64,000 bases of DNA, taken from contig NW_026515546.1 of the NCBI RefSeq assembly GCF_014898815.1, positions 4,101,001 through 4,165,000 on the forward strand. Reading direction: 5' to 3'. The position numbers and the translations under genes are program-made. Source of the stretch: Panonychus citri (lineage: Eukaryota > Arthropoda > Arachnida > Trombidiformes > Tetranychidae). The notes beneath the pieces are model-generated. The model was not told the origin of the DNA and made no database searches. It saw nothing but the letters and a program-made list of their open reading frames with translations. Below are positions 35,040 through 46,362 of this stretch, in pieces; within the stretch, counting starts at the first letter, position 1; each line of letters begins with the position of its first letter.

Positions 35040-38000
35040 ATGTCCAAGCCAATTTTGTCGAAAACCAAATCACTTTTATCGGATAATTCAAATCTAAGTG
35101 GTGATCCTAAACTTGACAAAGTGATAATTGATTATCTTTCTTGGGATCAGGTGAGAGATTTTGTTTACCTTTTTTTTTCAATTCTGATTAACGGTTAATT
35201 TAAATGTTCACTTTCAAGAAGAATCAAAATCTTAACCATTTCATCATTTAACATTCAATTATTAACAACTCATCAATCTAATTAACTGTCATCTTGATCA
35301 TCTTGATCATCTTACTACTCAAACAATTAATCACAAAGATAAATTTATTATCTTTGTTTACAATTTCATCCTTACATTTTATACTCTCCCATTGATACAA
35401 TAGTATCAATCTTATTGATTAAAATCAAAGATTGAGACTTAATCATCATTCATCTATTGATATGATTTCCCTTTAATTGTTTCCCTTTCCTTAATTAATT
35501 TAATACATTTCTATCATTTCATTCATCTTAATCATATTGTTTGAAAATTTTAATTTGATTCACTTTCCCAATGGACTTTTTTTTGTATTTACTGATCACT
35601 TAATTGGATTAGCTATTTATGTATTATTATTTTAATCAAATTAATTGCTCATCATCAAGATCGTATTAACCTTAACAATTTACTAATATTAAATTGAGAT
35701 GATATATTCTAATGTTGGTGATTTACTAATCATCTTAAATCACTTATCTCTATTTACCTGTAATCCTTAATCACGCAATTTCAATGTCACCATGATACTG
35801 ATTAGTTAGTATATTTTTTTTTATATCTATTAATAATTACGATTTTCTTTGACATTATGATAATCAAATTATCTGAAAGTTAAATCAACCTTATTATTAT
35901 CACGGTGTATTTTATTATGATTAAAAGCAACTAATTACAACCATTATAATTTAGGGGAAATGATGATGATGATAATTGTTCATTATTATTATCATGTAAT
36001 TTACTAATGATAATTTTTGATTGTTGATTTCGCACCCTTAGTACCCAGAGACTCTTGATTTTGTCAAAAAGTTGGTCAGTCAAAAGGATTGGTCCGAATT
36101 GCGTGAAATTTTGGGCTCAAGATTGCACTTTGGTACGGCCGGAATTCGAGGTAAAATGGGCCCGGGATTTTCACGATTAAATGACCTGGTTATCATTCAA
36201 ACCTCTCAAGGTGTGGCCAAATATTTGATTGAATACGATGATAAGGTAACCGAAAAGGGAATCGTCATTGGATATGATGGTCGATACAATTCAAAGCGAT
36301 TCGCTGAACGGGTTGCGGTCGCATTTCTTTCACGTAACATTCCCGTTTACCTTTTCTCCGATCTGGTTCCAACACCTTTTATCCCGTTTAGTGTTAAGGT
36401 TTTGGGCTGTTCAGGGGGTATAATGATCACCGCTTCTCATAATCCCAAGAACGATAATGGTTACAAGTTGTACTTTGGTAATGGTGCACAAATTGTTTCA
36501 CCTCACGATAAGGGTATTCAGGAAGCGATTATGAGTCACCTTGAACCATGGGAAGGAGCCTGGAAGCGAGATAAATTATCCCTGACGATTGATAAACTGG
36601 CCGAGATTGAGACACTTTTCTACGATGAGGTTCGTAAAAGGATTTGCGATCGATCTCTCATCGAATCATCTGATTTGGGAATAACTTATACCGCCATGCA
36701 CGGAGTTTCCCATAAGTATATGACCTGTTTATTGAAGTTGGTTGGGTTTAAACAGATTCACCCGGTAGCTGAACAATCAGCTCCTGATCCAGAATTTCCA
36801 ACGGTTCCTTTTCCCAATCCTGAGGAAAAGGGTGCACTTGATTTATCAATTAAATCAGCTGATGCCTCGGGATCAACGCTGATTCTTGCAAACGATCCGG
36901 ATGCCGATAGATGTGCCGCCGCCGAGAAACAGCCTAACGGTAAATGGAAAATATTTACCGGCAATGAATTAGGTCAACTATTGGGAGCCTGGTTATGGGC
37001 TGAACATTGTCGCAAGGATACAACGACTTTAGCTAAAAATGTTTACATGATCGGCTCAGCGGTTTCGTCAAAGTTTTTGGACACCATGGCAAAGGTTGAA
37101 GGTTTTAATTTTATCGAAACGTTAACTGGATTCAAATGGATGGGAAACAAAGCCGATGAATTGATCAAAGAAGGGAAAAAGGTTCTACTTGCTTTCGAAG
37201 AGGCAATTGGTTATATGTGTGGAACTCATATTCTGGACAAAGATGGAATCACCGCTTCCGCCGAAGTCGCTCAAATGGCCGCTTGGTATAAGAAAAACAC
37301 TGGACGAACCTTAGCTCAACAATTGGATTATCTTTACGATAAATACGGAATCCATTGTAGTAATAATGGTTACTTTTTCTCATCTGATCAAGAGTTAATT
37401 AAATCAATATTTAATCGTCTCGCTAATTGGAATGGATCTCACACTTATCCAGCTTCACTTGGACAATATAAAATTGTTCGAATTCGTGATCTTAATCGAG
37501 GTTATGATACAAGCGAAAGCGATAAACGAGCAGTAAGTAAACTGTTAATTTCCTTACTAAATGTTTGTTAACCTTAATTGAATCAATTCTAATTTCTAAT
37601 TATCCTTAATTGGAAAATCATTCTCAGCGTTTACCATCAGATTCATCTAGTTTCATGTTAACCTTTTACTTTTCCAATGGCGCTTGGTTGACAATACGAA
37701 CCAGTGGAACAGAGCCAAAGGTCAAATACTATTCTGAAATGTGTGCACCATCAGAAATTAAGTAAGTAATTGCAGTTCACCTTTTCGCTAATTGTTAACG
37801 TGCTGGTAATCAAATTGTAGCTGAAAAAAAAGATTAACCAGTTTGTCTGTTTCTCCATAATTACAATTAACATTCATCTTTGATTTAAACTCTTTTTTAC
37901 GTTCGCAAGGATCAATAATTTTACTTTTCTCCTGCTACTTTTTTCTTCTCCCCATAGAGATCGAAGTAAGGTCGAAAAAGAACTGTCCCAAATAATCGAG

Positions 38001-38045
38001 CTCATGACGAAACAATGGTTACCGGAATTGTCTTCTTCTTCTTAA
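35040..38045 (+). CDS. PGM2: Phosphoglucomutase/phosphopentomutase, PGM2 type
   Basis: An alpha-D-phosphohexomutase that interconverts ribose-1-P and ribose-5-P (and glucose-1-P/6-P) in the cytosol. Exons: 35040-35150, 36042-37532, 37628-37761, 37958-38045; phases agree; 607 aa, against ~612 in vertebrates. Motifs in order: FGTAGIRGKMGPG (residues ~60-72), active-site phosphoserine loop ITASHNPKNDNGYK, metal-binding NDPDADR, sugar-binding FEEAIGYMCG, and phosphate-binding RTSGTEPKVKYY in exon 3. The C-terminus is KQWLPELSSSS. Intron 1 is 891 bp; the others are about 100-200 bp. The start is chosen as the first ATG of an exon with normal PGM2 length (MSKPILSKTK). No defects seen. Confidence 0.95.
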
Positions 38046-38916
38046 TCCTAATCCTTCATCTTGTCGATCATTCCACTAGTTATCATCTCGCAACCATAAA
38101 GAAGAAAAAACTTTCTAAATTCCAATCAACATCATTGAGAATCAAGTGGAAAATTAACTAATTAACCAATGATGTGCTCTTAAGTTTCCAACGCTTTGCC
38201 TTTTCAGGTTATTCCAAATATATTCCTACCTTTAAGTTGATTCCGTTGATCACTAATTTTTAATAATTCAGTTTCTAAGCAGGACAATCTAATCGTTGAT
38301 GCTTCAAAATCAGGGATTCAATTGAACATTGATCAATCTAAACTAATTATTCTGACTCTTTATAAATTGTTTCCGTTTGTTAAACTTGAATAAAAATTCA
38401 TCAAATGCAAATTTATAAATCTAATTTGGTGTTTCCATTAAATCAACTTGTACGAAACGATTAGAAATCTTCAATAATTTTCATCTGAAACAATTATTAA
38501 AAAATTTAATTCATCCAAAATGAGTAACAAAGATGATGATCAGTTAACAGTTTGCAATTAGCTGTAATTATTATGACTTCGAGGTTGTTATGATGTTGAT
38601 CAGTAGGAAGTTTTTTAAATGATATGAGTGATTTTGTGCATCTTGGATTCAAGGATTTGGTTTTCCTTACACTTCCTTTGGGATTCAAATTAATGATATT
38701 CGCAGATTATCAAATCAAATTAATGATTAATCTAATTTGATGATTGTTATGGCTTAGGCAGCTCTCTTTCTCTCTCCATTTAGATTTGTTATGATCAACA
38801 GAGTCCGAAATTTGAATGATAAGAAAAGATTTTCATCTCTTCGTATGTTTTGACTTTGTTTCGAAAGTGAGAATTAAATGTTTTGATTGATTGATTAAAC
38901 CTAAACGATCAGGTAA
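38046..38916. other. Convergent intergenic region, PGM2 and DEPDC5 3' ends
   Basis: AT-rich with 3'UTR character. The frame at 38506-38688 is fortuitous. Confidence 0.5.
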
Positions 38917-41900
38917 TTAGACACTTGATTCAAATGCCAAAGATGCATCTTTAATTGCATTCTCACTATACTCATTCCAAAAGGCAACTAATCGTCCCCC
39001 TGTATTCCAACAGAATCGACGGAAATTTCTCATGAATCGTCTCATATAAGTTTCATCTCCAGTAACGTTGCTCCTCCATCGTTTGGTTATCATGTAATTC
39101 CAAGCCCATAAGAACCCATTCTATTAGAAAATTGGAAACAAATAATCAATATAAACAGTGAAAAAGAAGACAGAATATATTAAATCATTTAGAATTATAA
39201 ATCTCACTCTGATATCTTCTAATCCATTTCGATCCGTTTGCTTGACTCCAGAAAAATGCCTGGTGATGTATTCTTCGTGGGGACTGCAAATATCTTCAGC
39301 CTGAAGAGAGATAGAGATAAGAAAAAGATTTATTAGAAAAGGAATTAAATTGAAACATGATAATCCATGATGACTATTAATCCATTTTCATTGCGAGTAA
39401 ATCACCTTTGATACTCCTTTTTGTGATTTCGTTTCTGAACTTGTATCAGGTAAAAGGACAAAAATACTTCCAGAGACATGGATAAATTGTTGCCGCTGAT
39501 CTTGAGCCGCTTCGTTAAAGGTTAAAAACCCGAATCTTTTAAGAATATCTTTTCGAAAGTTAATCAGATTATCTCCTGTAATTAGATAAAAGAAAAGTAT
39601 GATTAATACAATTGAATAGTTTTATGGGATGCATCATTTTTACCTTGAAGATATTGCCGAGCTTTAGAAGGTAACTCATCTAGATTAAGTTGTATAAAAA
39701 TGGGACCACGAAGAGGATCTGATTTACTTGCGAATGGTAAAGCAAACGGATCATTTGGAATTGGGACTAAATGAAATCCACCGGCACCCGTTTTACGAGC
39801 CCATTGTTGGACAATATCAACAAGTTGACTACTTGTAGCAACCATCCATTGGAGCTCCATCTCATATGAATAATCTGGATGATAAGAGGCCTGATATTTA
39901 GCGTGTAACCATTCAACTCGTCCACCTTTACCCGTAGCATCTAAATCAATTACTGCTCTATTAAATTGCATAATTGACTTTCTAAGTTTAACAATTTCAC
40001 TTGGTGGTTTTGACCATTCACTTGGACCTGATACTCGAGCAGGTAATAATTTCACTTCAAACCAACTTCGCTGGAACAATTCATATTTACATTCATCATC
40101 ATCAATCAATTGTTCATTACATTTGTCAACAATAAAGTAAAAATGTAAACCATATTCAAATGGAATCTTATTATAACCCGATGCATGACAAATTAATCCA
40201 CAATTTAACATCTCTTGGAATAGATCAGAAGCATTTTCCTCATTGAATACACCATCAATTGATTCAATAGCCCATGAAACCGCTTCAGCGCTGATGAATG
40301 TAAATTCTGGGAGACAAATATCTCTACCAAAGAAATAAACACTAAAGAGAATAAAAGAAAACAAAAAAAATCAAAGTTATATTTCAATTGAAATTCTCAA
40401 AATTCTGATTGACTTACTTTGAGTGATTTTTCAATTTATCGACCAACGTTTTATGGGACATACTCGTGTTCAATTTTTTGGGCTGAATCGATTCAATGTA
40501 ATCCTCTGTATCGGCTTTATCTAAATCCACTAAATTTAATCCTGTTACGGGAACAATGACGGAAGAAGAGTTACCATCTATTTCATCGCGATTGTTAGTA
40601 AGACGATTATCACATCTTCCAGTTAATTTATTCCTAACATTGATTAGATTATTGGATAATAGTCGATCCTTGGTTGAACCATTTTCTATTATTTTGTTAG
40701 CAAGAACAATTGATTTTAAACAGATACCTGATTTTCGTTTACTTTCAGTATTCTTTTGTGTATCACTAACTAATCGTCGTCCACTTGTTGTATTTCGTCT
40801 AATGGTATTAATTATTTCGACAAATTTTAAAAACCTTCTTGTAATTGATATTTTTCTTCTAAATCCCAATTGGGATAAAGTTCACAAGTTGGATCAGAAT
40901 TGTCAGCTTCATAAAGAGAATCAATTACTTTACGAGTTATCGATTCACGTTTTGGTAAAACTAGTAAACGAAGTCTCCAATATTTAAGATCATCTTTCAA
41001 TTCATATTCATTATCACCTCGAGCACAAACATAATTATCTAAATAATTCCATGTATAAGATTCTAACTTTTCACTAGCAAAATCAGCCCATGAAACACCG
41101 TAAGTCTCATTGTCGGGAGCACGGAAACGATAACAGTAGTGGATCTTTTTAACCGGATAAGGATGACGAGGCCGATATACTTTAACATTGACCATTGAGC
41201 TTTCCAATTTTAAACGATGAAAAATCCTACCAATACTTAAAGTTTGATCATATGGATCACCTTGAGGATTAAGAATCATTGAACTGGGAACATTATCTTT
41301 AGGGTAAACAATTGTTTGAAAACCCATTTGAAGTCTTTGACAGATAAGCTCTTTGTAAACTTGTGTAGTAGTTAATGGGGACCGAGTTAATTGATTTTCC
41401 ATCTCATTATCACCAGAACGAGAAGAATCATTTACCAATACTTCCGGAAGTAAACTATATTCTGAGGTAACATAATCATTGTCTAAACTACGATTATCAG
41501 GTATAAAATCAGTGGTCAATGGAAGACAGGCTGGAATAACAAGTGACTTCCAATCGACACCGGTTGTAATTGCTGGAGTCCATTCCTGTTCACCGGTAGC
41601 TCCCCAGGCCCATGTTAAACTTTTATCGGTATGAGGATCAGCTGATATAATTGAAGCGGTTCGACTTCCAACTCGCTTGGATCGAGTTGATTCAAGTGAA
41701 TGTGGACTATCACCGCTTGGACTTAAACTTCGACCAACAGATGAATAACTATCACTACGTGGATGTTGTTTGGGTCTATGGATACCGACACAATCGTTAG
41801 ACTCATTGTTACTCTCACTGTTACTATTTCGTGATTTACGATTACAAGCAGATAATGGAAGTAAAGTACACGCTGTATTTTGGGGAACTGCTTGGTAATG

Positions 41901-44771
41901 ATGTTGTTGCATAAAAATACCCGTTGGGCCAAGAGGGAAAACGTGAGTCCAACGACGACGATTAGAAGTCAACTTAATGGATACATGGGAAGGATCAAAC
42001 GGATTAATCAAGGCTTTTGGCCGGGATGTAGTGGCTCTACCTCGATATGGCAGTGTTGGGTTATTGTACCTGTGGAGAGTAAGGTCATCCTTGGATTCTA
42101 ATTTAAGTCGGAGGGCTAGAAGATGAAATAATAGAAAAAGGAGAAGAAAAAAAATTGGCTAATTAGCTAATGAATTGTTTACGAAAATGAGTTAATATTA
42201 ATGCTGTCGTTACCTTTTGTGGTTTTACTTTCAACAGAAGTAGAAAGAGTTCCGTGACTAGAAGCGCTTTGAGAATTGTTATTTGTAGGTATTGACATAG
42301 CAGTTGATATGGAATTAGAATTAGTTGGTTGATTGTTCATCTCCAGACCAAAAGCTAAAGCGTCAGAGGCTCTTCGTTGATTCCGATCAGTTTCAGAAAA
42401 ATCAGCAAGATGAAAATGAGAGCCCATTGTTGATTTCCTTCGAGTCGATGGTTGGCACGTACTTTGACCGAAAAAAAAGAAAGGAAAAGAAAAATTTTCA
42501 TATAAATATTATGTTGATATGGAAAAACGATTAACGTGGGCAGCATTCAAATACGAATCTCGGATAAATAAAACATGAGGCAAACTCACTAATTGGCTGC
42601 AAAGACATGGGATTGAGCCTTGAAAACTTTTTCATCATATTCATCATAGTCAAGAACCGACATAATCGGACAGAAATTATTGGCTGAGTCATTTGAAGTT
42701 AAGTCTCTACTAGGTGAGCGATAAAGGTTAGATTGCTTGTTCCAATTGGGTTTTTCACTCTTTGGTAAAATGTTTGGCATCTTAATACGAGGTACATAAC
42801 TTGAGCAAAAGTGATTATTAGATGATGAGTAAAAACTGTGAAACAATTGTAAAAGAGAAAATATTGTAATTAGTCAATTCTATTGATAATATCATGAATA
42901 ACAACTCAACAGGGTTACAGATACATGATAGAGTGGAAAATTGCATGATGATTACCTTAAATTGATCCAATGAGGCATATTATAGAGATCAGCAGCAGTC
43001 AGTGGATAAGGTGAGGTGTTACCACGATTGAACTATTATAAGTTAGAAATTGATTAGCAAGGTTTAATTATCTCTGATTAGTAAATATTATCGAACCTTG
43101 AAAAGAGGTACAGCATGTAGAGGTTGCTCTCCGAGACAAACTAAATCACTGCCGATACCGTTGTCAATGATTCGTTGTTTTGTTATGTTACTAAGCTCGA
43201 AATCAACCTCGAAAACGCCAACTCCCGGAGAGATAACTACAGATAATTGTCCAGTTCGGTCAAAACTACGATCAAGATAATGTTTTTCAAAGACTATATG
43301 AAGAGGAGAAAAACAAATTATCAGAGAATTGATTAGTGATGATTAGATGAACAAGAGATAATTGACTTACCGTTGAGTGACATGTTGAGGACTTCAAGAA
43401 AATTACCCTGAGAAGATGTTGAATTGAATGCTTTGGGTATTTTCACTCCAGGCTTATCATGGTATCTTAATACCTCTTTTTCATATTCATTGAAATGTGT
43501 CTTGAGTTGAATAAGAACTGAATTCCAATCTTCAAAGCGATCATTTTGTACAGCAACTCTGTAAAAATCTTCATAGAATCGATTCTTGTAATCTTGTTGA
43601 AGACATTGTCTCATCTCATGAGGAAATTCATCAGTACTTTTGGCTTTATAAAATGTCCGAGAAAACAAAACAATGGTTACATCATGTGTACAATTGAATC
43701 TCTAAGAGTGAATGAGAGGGTAAAGAGAGAGAGAGAGAGAGAGAGAGAGAACAATTAAGAAAATGATGATTAACAATATGATTATTGTTTTGTTACCTTC
43801 CATTTGGCAAATAGATTGTATAAGAATCCGTTTATAGCCTTTTCGAAGTAGAGATCACCATTAATATCATAGTCCCACATTTCACTGCTCATTTGAATAA
43901 AAAGATAAACCATACTAGATGCTGATCGAAATACAACTTTAGTATCTTCACCAATATAACCACAGGCAACCCGTTCACCCTGAGACCACATCTCGAACAC
44001 TGTACATCGTATATTAGCATAGATTATCGTTTTGTTTAGATAAACGCAACTTTTTAATAAATGACATTTTATCCTCCACATATCACTTCGAGATAGATAT
44101 TGGTCTTTAAAACTTAACTCAACAGAGTCAAGGGTAACATCTTTCGGATTAACTTTTCGCACTTTAACGTCCAGGTAAGGTCGAAGGTGGAAACTACTGG
44201 CGATTGATTGTTCAATACTAATACATTGCTTATCCTTTGATTTAACATCTTTAGGATCCAGGTAACCCTTAAGACAGAGCAATAGATGACTGAAAGAGAG
44301 AAAGAGAGAGATGAATAAACAAAAGAAAATCATAATTTTGGGTGACAAATACTCTGTGAGCTGGACAAGTGATTATCTCAAGTTCTTTACCTGTAATTAA
44401 CTTCATCTGAATAGATTTCTAAGACATCATCTTTTTTAAAATCAGCAGCATCTTTAGAGCTAATCAGAAGTTCCTCTTCTACTATGGAGAAATGAAAGTG
44501 TCGAGAGATGTTGAGATTACCATGAAGAAATGAAGAGTCAGGGGAAAAGAATAAAAATAAAACAATTAATTAGAATAAATATTTCATGATGATGAAAATT
44601 ATAAAAGAATAAGAGAAAGAGAAAGAGAGGTTCAGGTTAGCAACAAGAGAAAAGAAAACCAATCATCTTTATGAGCTTTTCTTTCATCACTTTTGGGTTC
44701 TCATTATGGAAATTTAATTGATTCTTACCTTTAACACTTCCATGGACTTGAAGTTTGTATACTCTCTCCAT
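38917..44771 (-). CDS. DEPDC5: GATOR1 complex subunit DEPDC5, with one frameshift
   Basis: With NPRL2 and NPRL3 this forms GATOR1, the Rag GTPase-activating complex that silences mTORC1 at the lysosome when amino acids are low. Exons: 44729-44771, 44391-44481, 43797-44289, 43371-43701, 43097-43293, 42956-43032, 42590-42835, 42214-42461, 40418-42115, 39644-40323, 39406-39575, 39208-39300, 38917-39120. About 1523 aa (human ~1600). Landmarks: MERVYKLQVHG start, ELSFKDQYLSRSDMWR, SSEMWDYDINGDLYFEKA, VLFSRTFYKAKS, FDRTGQLSVVISPGVGVFEVD, NMPHWINLSFY, INPFDPSHVSIKLTSNRRRW, TGVDWKSLVIPACLPLTTD, the DEP domain (FISAEAVSWAIE to LHFYFIVDK), and the C-terminal TKRWRSNVTGDE. All twelve intron phases agree, but the total is one base short. 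In the T5 run at 40829-40833 the frame switches in mid-motif (YQLQEGF to FLKFVEIINTIRR), so a base is missing there. Confidence 0.93.
43723..43750. repeat. (GA)n run in DEPDC5 intron 3
   Basis: Reads CT on the gene strand and precedes the acceptor of exon 4 (CACTCTTAG). Similar short runs occur near 44298-44310 and 44880-44898. Confidence 0.85.
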
Positions 44772-46362
44772 AATTGGAGAGTTTGTGTCATTTGTAAATA
44801 AGCTAATTAATCACTTGTATAGATGATAATTTAAAATTCTGGAGAGAAAAATAAGAGAGATTGATTAATAGAAAGACTAGAGAGAGAGAGAGAGAGATTG
44901 TTACATAAGCAAAGTTTTTCCATTAGAAGAGAAAAATAAATAAATATTAATAACAAGAATAAAGAAAAAATAAGAAAGAGAAAAAGAGAGTAAATTGAAT
45001 AAAGAGAAAGGGTTTTACAAAACAATATATTCTCTCTATTCTTCACACATTATCTTCTTCTAAATTAATAACGTGATTAATTAATGGTAATTAGAGTAAA
45101 GTCAAAGTGTAATTCTAATTATTCATCATTGTTGTTGAATAAATGAATCAAAGTGAAAGAGGGACAAGAGACATTCTCATTGTGAGATTAAGTTACTAAC
45201 CATTTTGCAATTTGGATTAATAAAGAAAAAGGATGGACAATTAGGGAACAATTAACTAGAATTGGAATTAAATTTGATTTAATTAGTGAGAGAGAGAGAG
45301 AAACATTTAAATTGAGAATAGAAAAATTTTCACATTTAAACCTTGGGTTTAAACGTGTAGATGGAATTGGTTTTTACTGGCTTGATTTGGTTTCTAATTG
45401 ATTGGTGATTTTAAATGATGAACGATTGCTGAAATGATTAATCAATTTTCTTGCTAATAGACTGGAATAACGATAGTAAATAGATCAACCTATTCAATTG
45501 GATTAAAACTGACCACAATAATAGTGTAACAATTAAATGAAAATCACAGGAAAATTTTCCTTTGTATAAAATGTTACTTATTATTCAATGGTGATGATGA
45601 TGATCACCTTTTTTTGGAAGCACAAGATTAGTAGTTAAGTGTTTTGTTTCACTGTTTCAATTAATTACAATTAATTGGCCGATAAATATAAAAGATTAAT
45701 TCACTAGTTGGTTAATTAAAATAAATAGAAAATAAAAATGAAAATAGAAACAAAAATTGGGTAATTTAGGTTGACCAGTTTTCTGGTTAAAGAGAACAAA
45801 GAAAAAAGTGGAAATGAGAAAAAAAAAGATCAACTTACTTTTTAATTTTATTTGATTTGGAAAATTAATCAACTCATTAAAAAAAAGGTTAAACGGTTAA
45901 CAGAAGAAACGAAATTAAAATTAAAATTTTACAAATAAACTATAATATAGATTTAATTAAATCCATAATCAGGTAACAATCAAGGTCGAGGTTTGGAATT
46001 GACAATTTAAACTCTTCTGGTTGACAGATGATCGCAAAAGGATAAGTGTGATAAATAGAATCAGCTGATTGGAATTTTTTTCAAACAGAAAAATAAAAAA
46101 AATCTCTCATTTTCATTTTCTATTGATTTTTAGTGAATTAATTATTATTATTATTCTTTTAATTGTACCAATTATTTAATTAGTCGATTCTTTTGTGTAT
46201 TTAGAGTTGTTTTTCGTTGTATTGGTTTGGTTAAAGTTTTCTACTTTGTGATCGTTTCCATTTTTGGATCTTATTGATGTGATGATTTTTTTTTGTTTTT
46301 CTTTTCATTTGTTTTTTATTTTTTAATTGTTGTGTCAAGTGATTAGATTGTGGTTTTTGATC
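44772..46362. other. Divergent intergenic region, DEPDC5 (-) and GPATCH1 (+)
   Basis: No ORF supported. AT-rich with a (GA)n run at 45289-45301; it probably holds 5'UTRs and both promoters. 46200-46362 is T-rich and likely GPATCH1 5'UTR. Confidence 0.5.

Noticed and set aside
40793..40850. A 36-nt intron (GTTTTTAAA...CCATTAG) that would bridge the DEPDC5 frame change
   Set aside because: Too short for normal splicing, and it would remove the conserved FLKFVEIINTIRR segment. A single missing T explains the data better.
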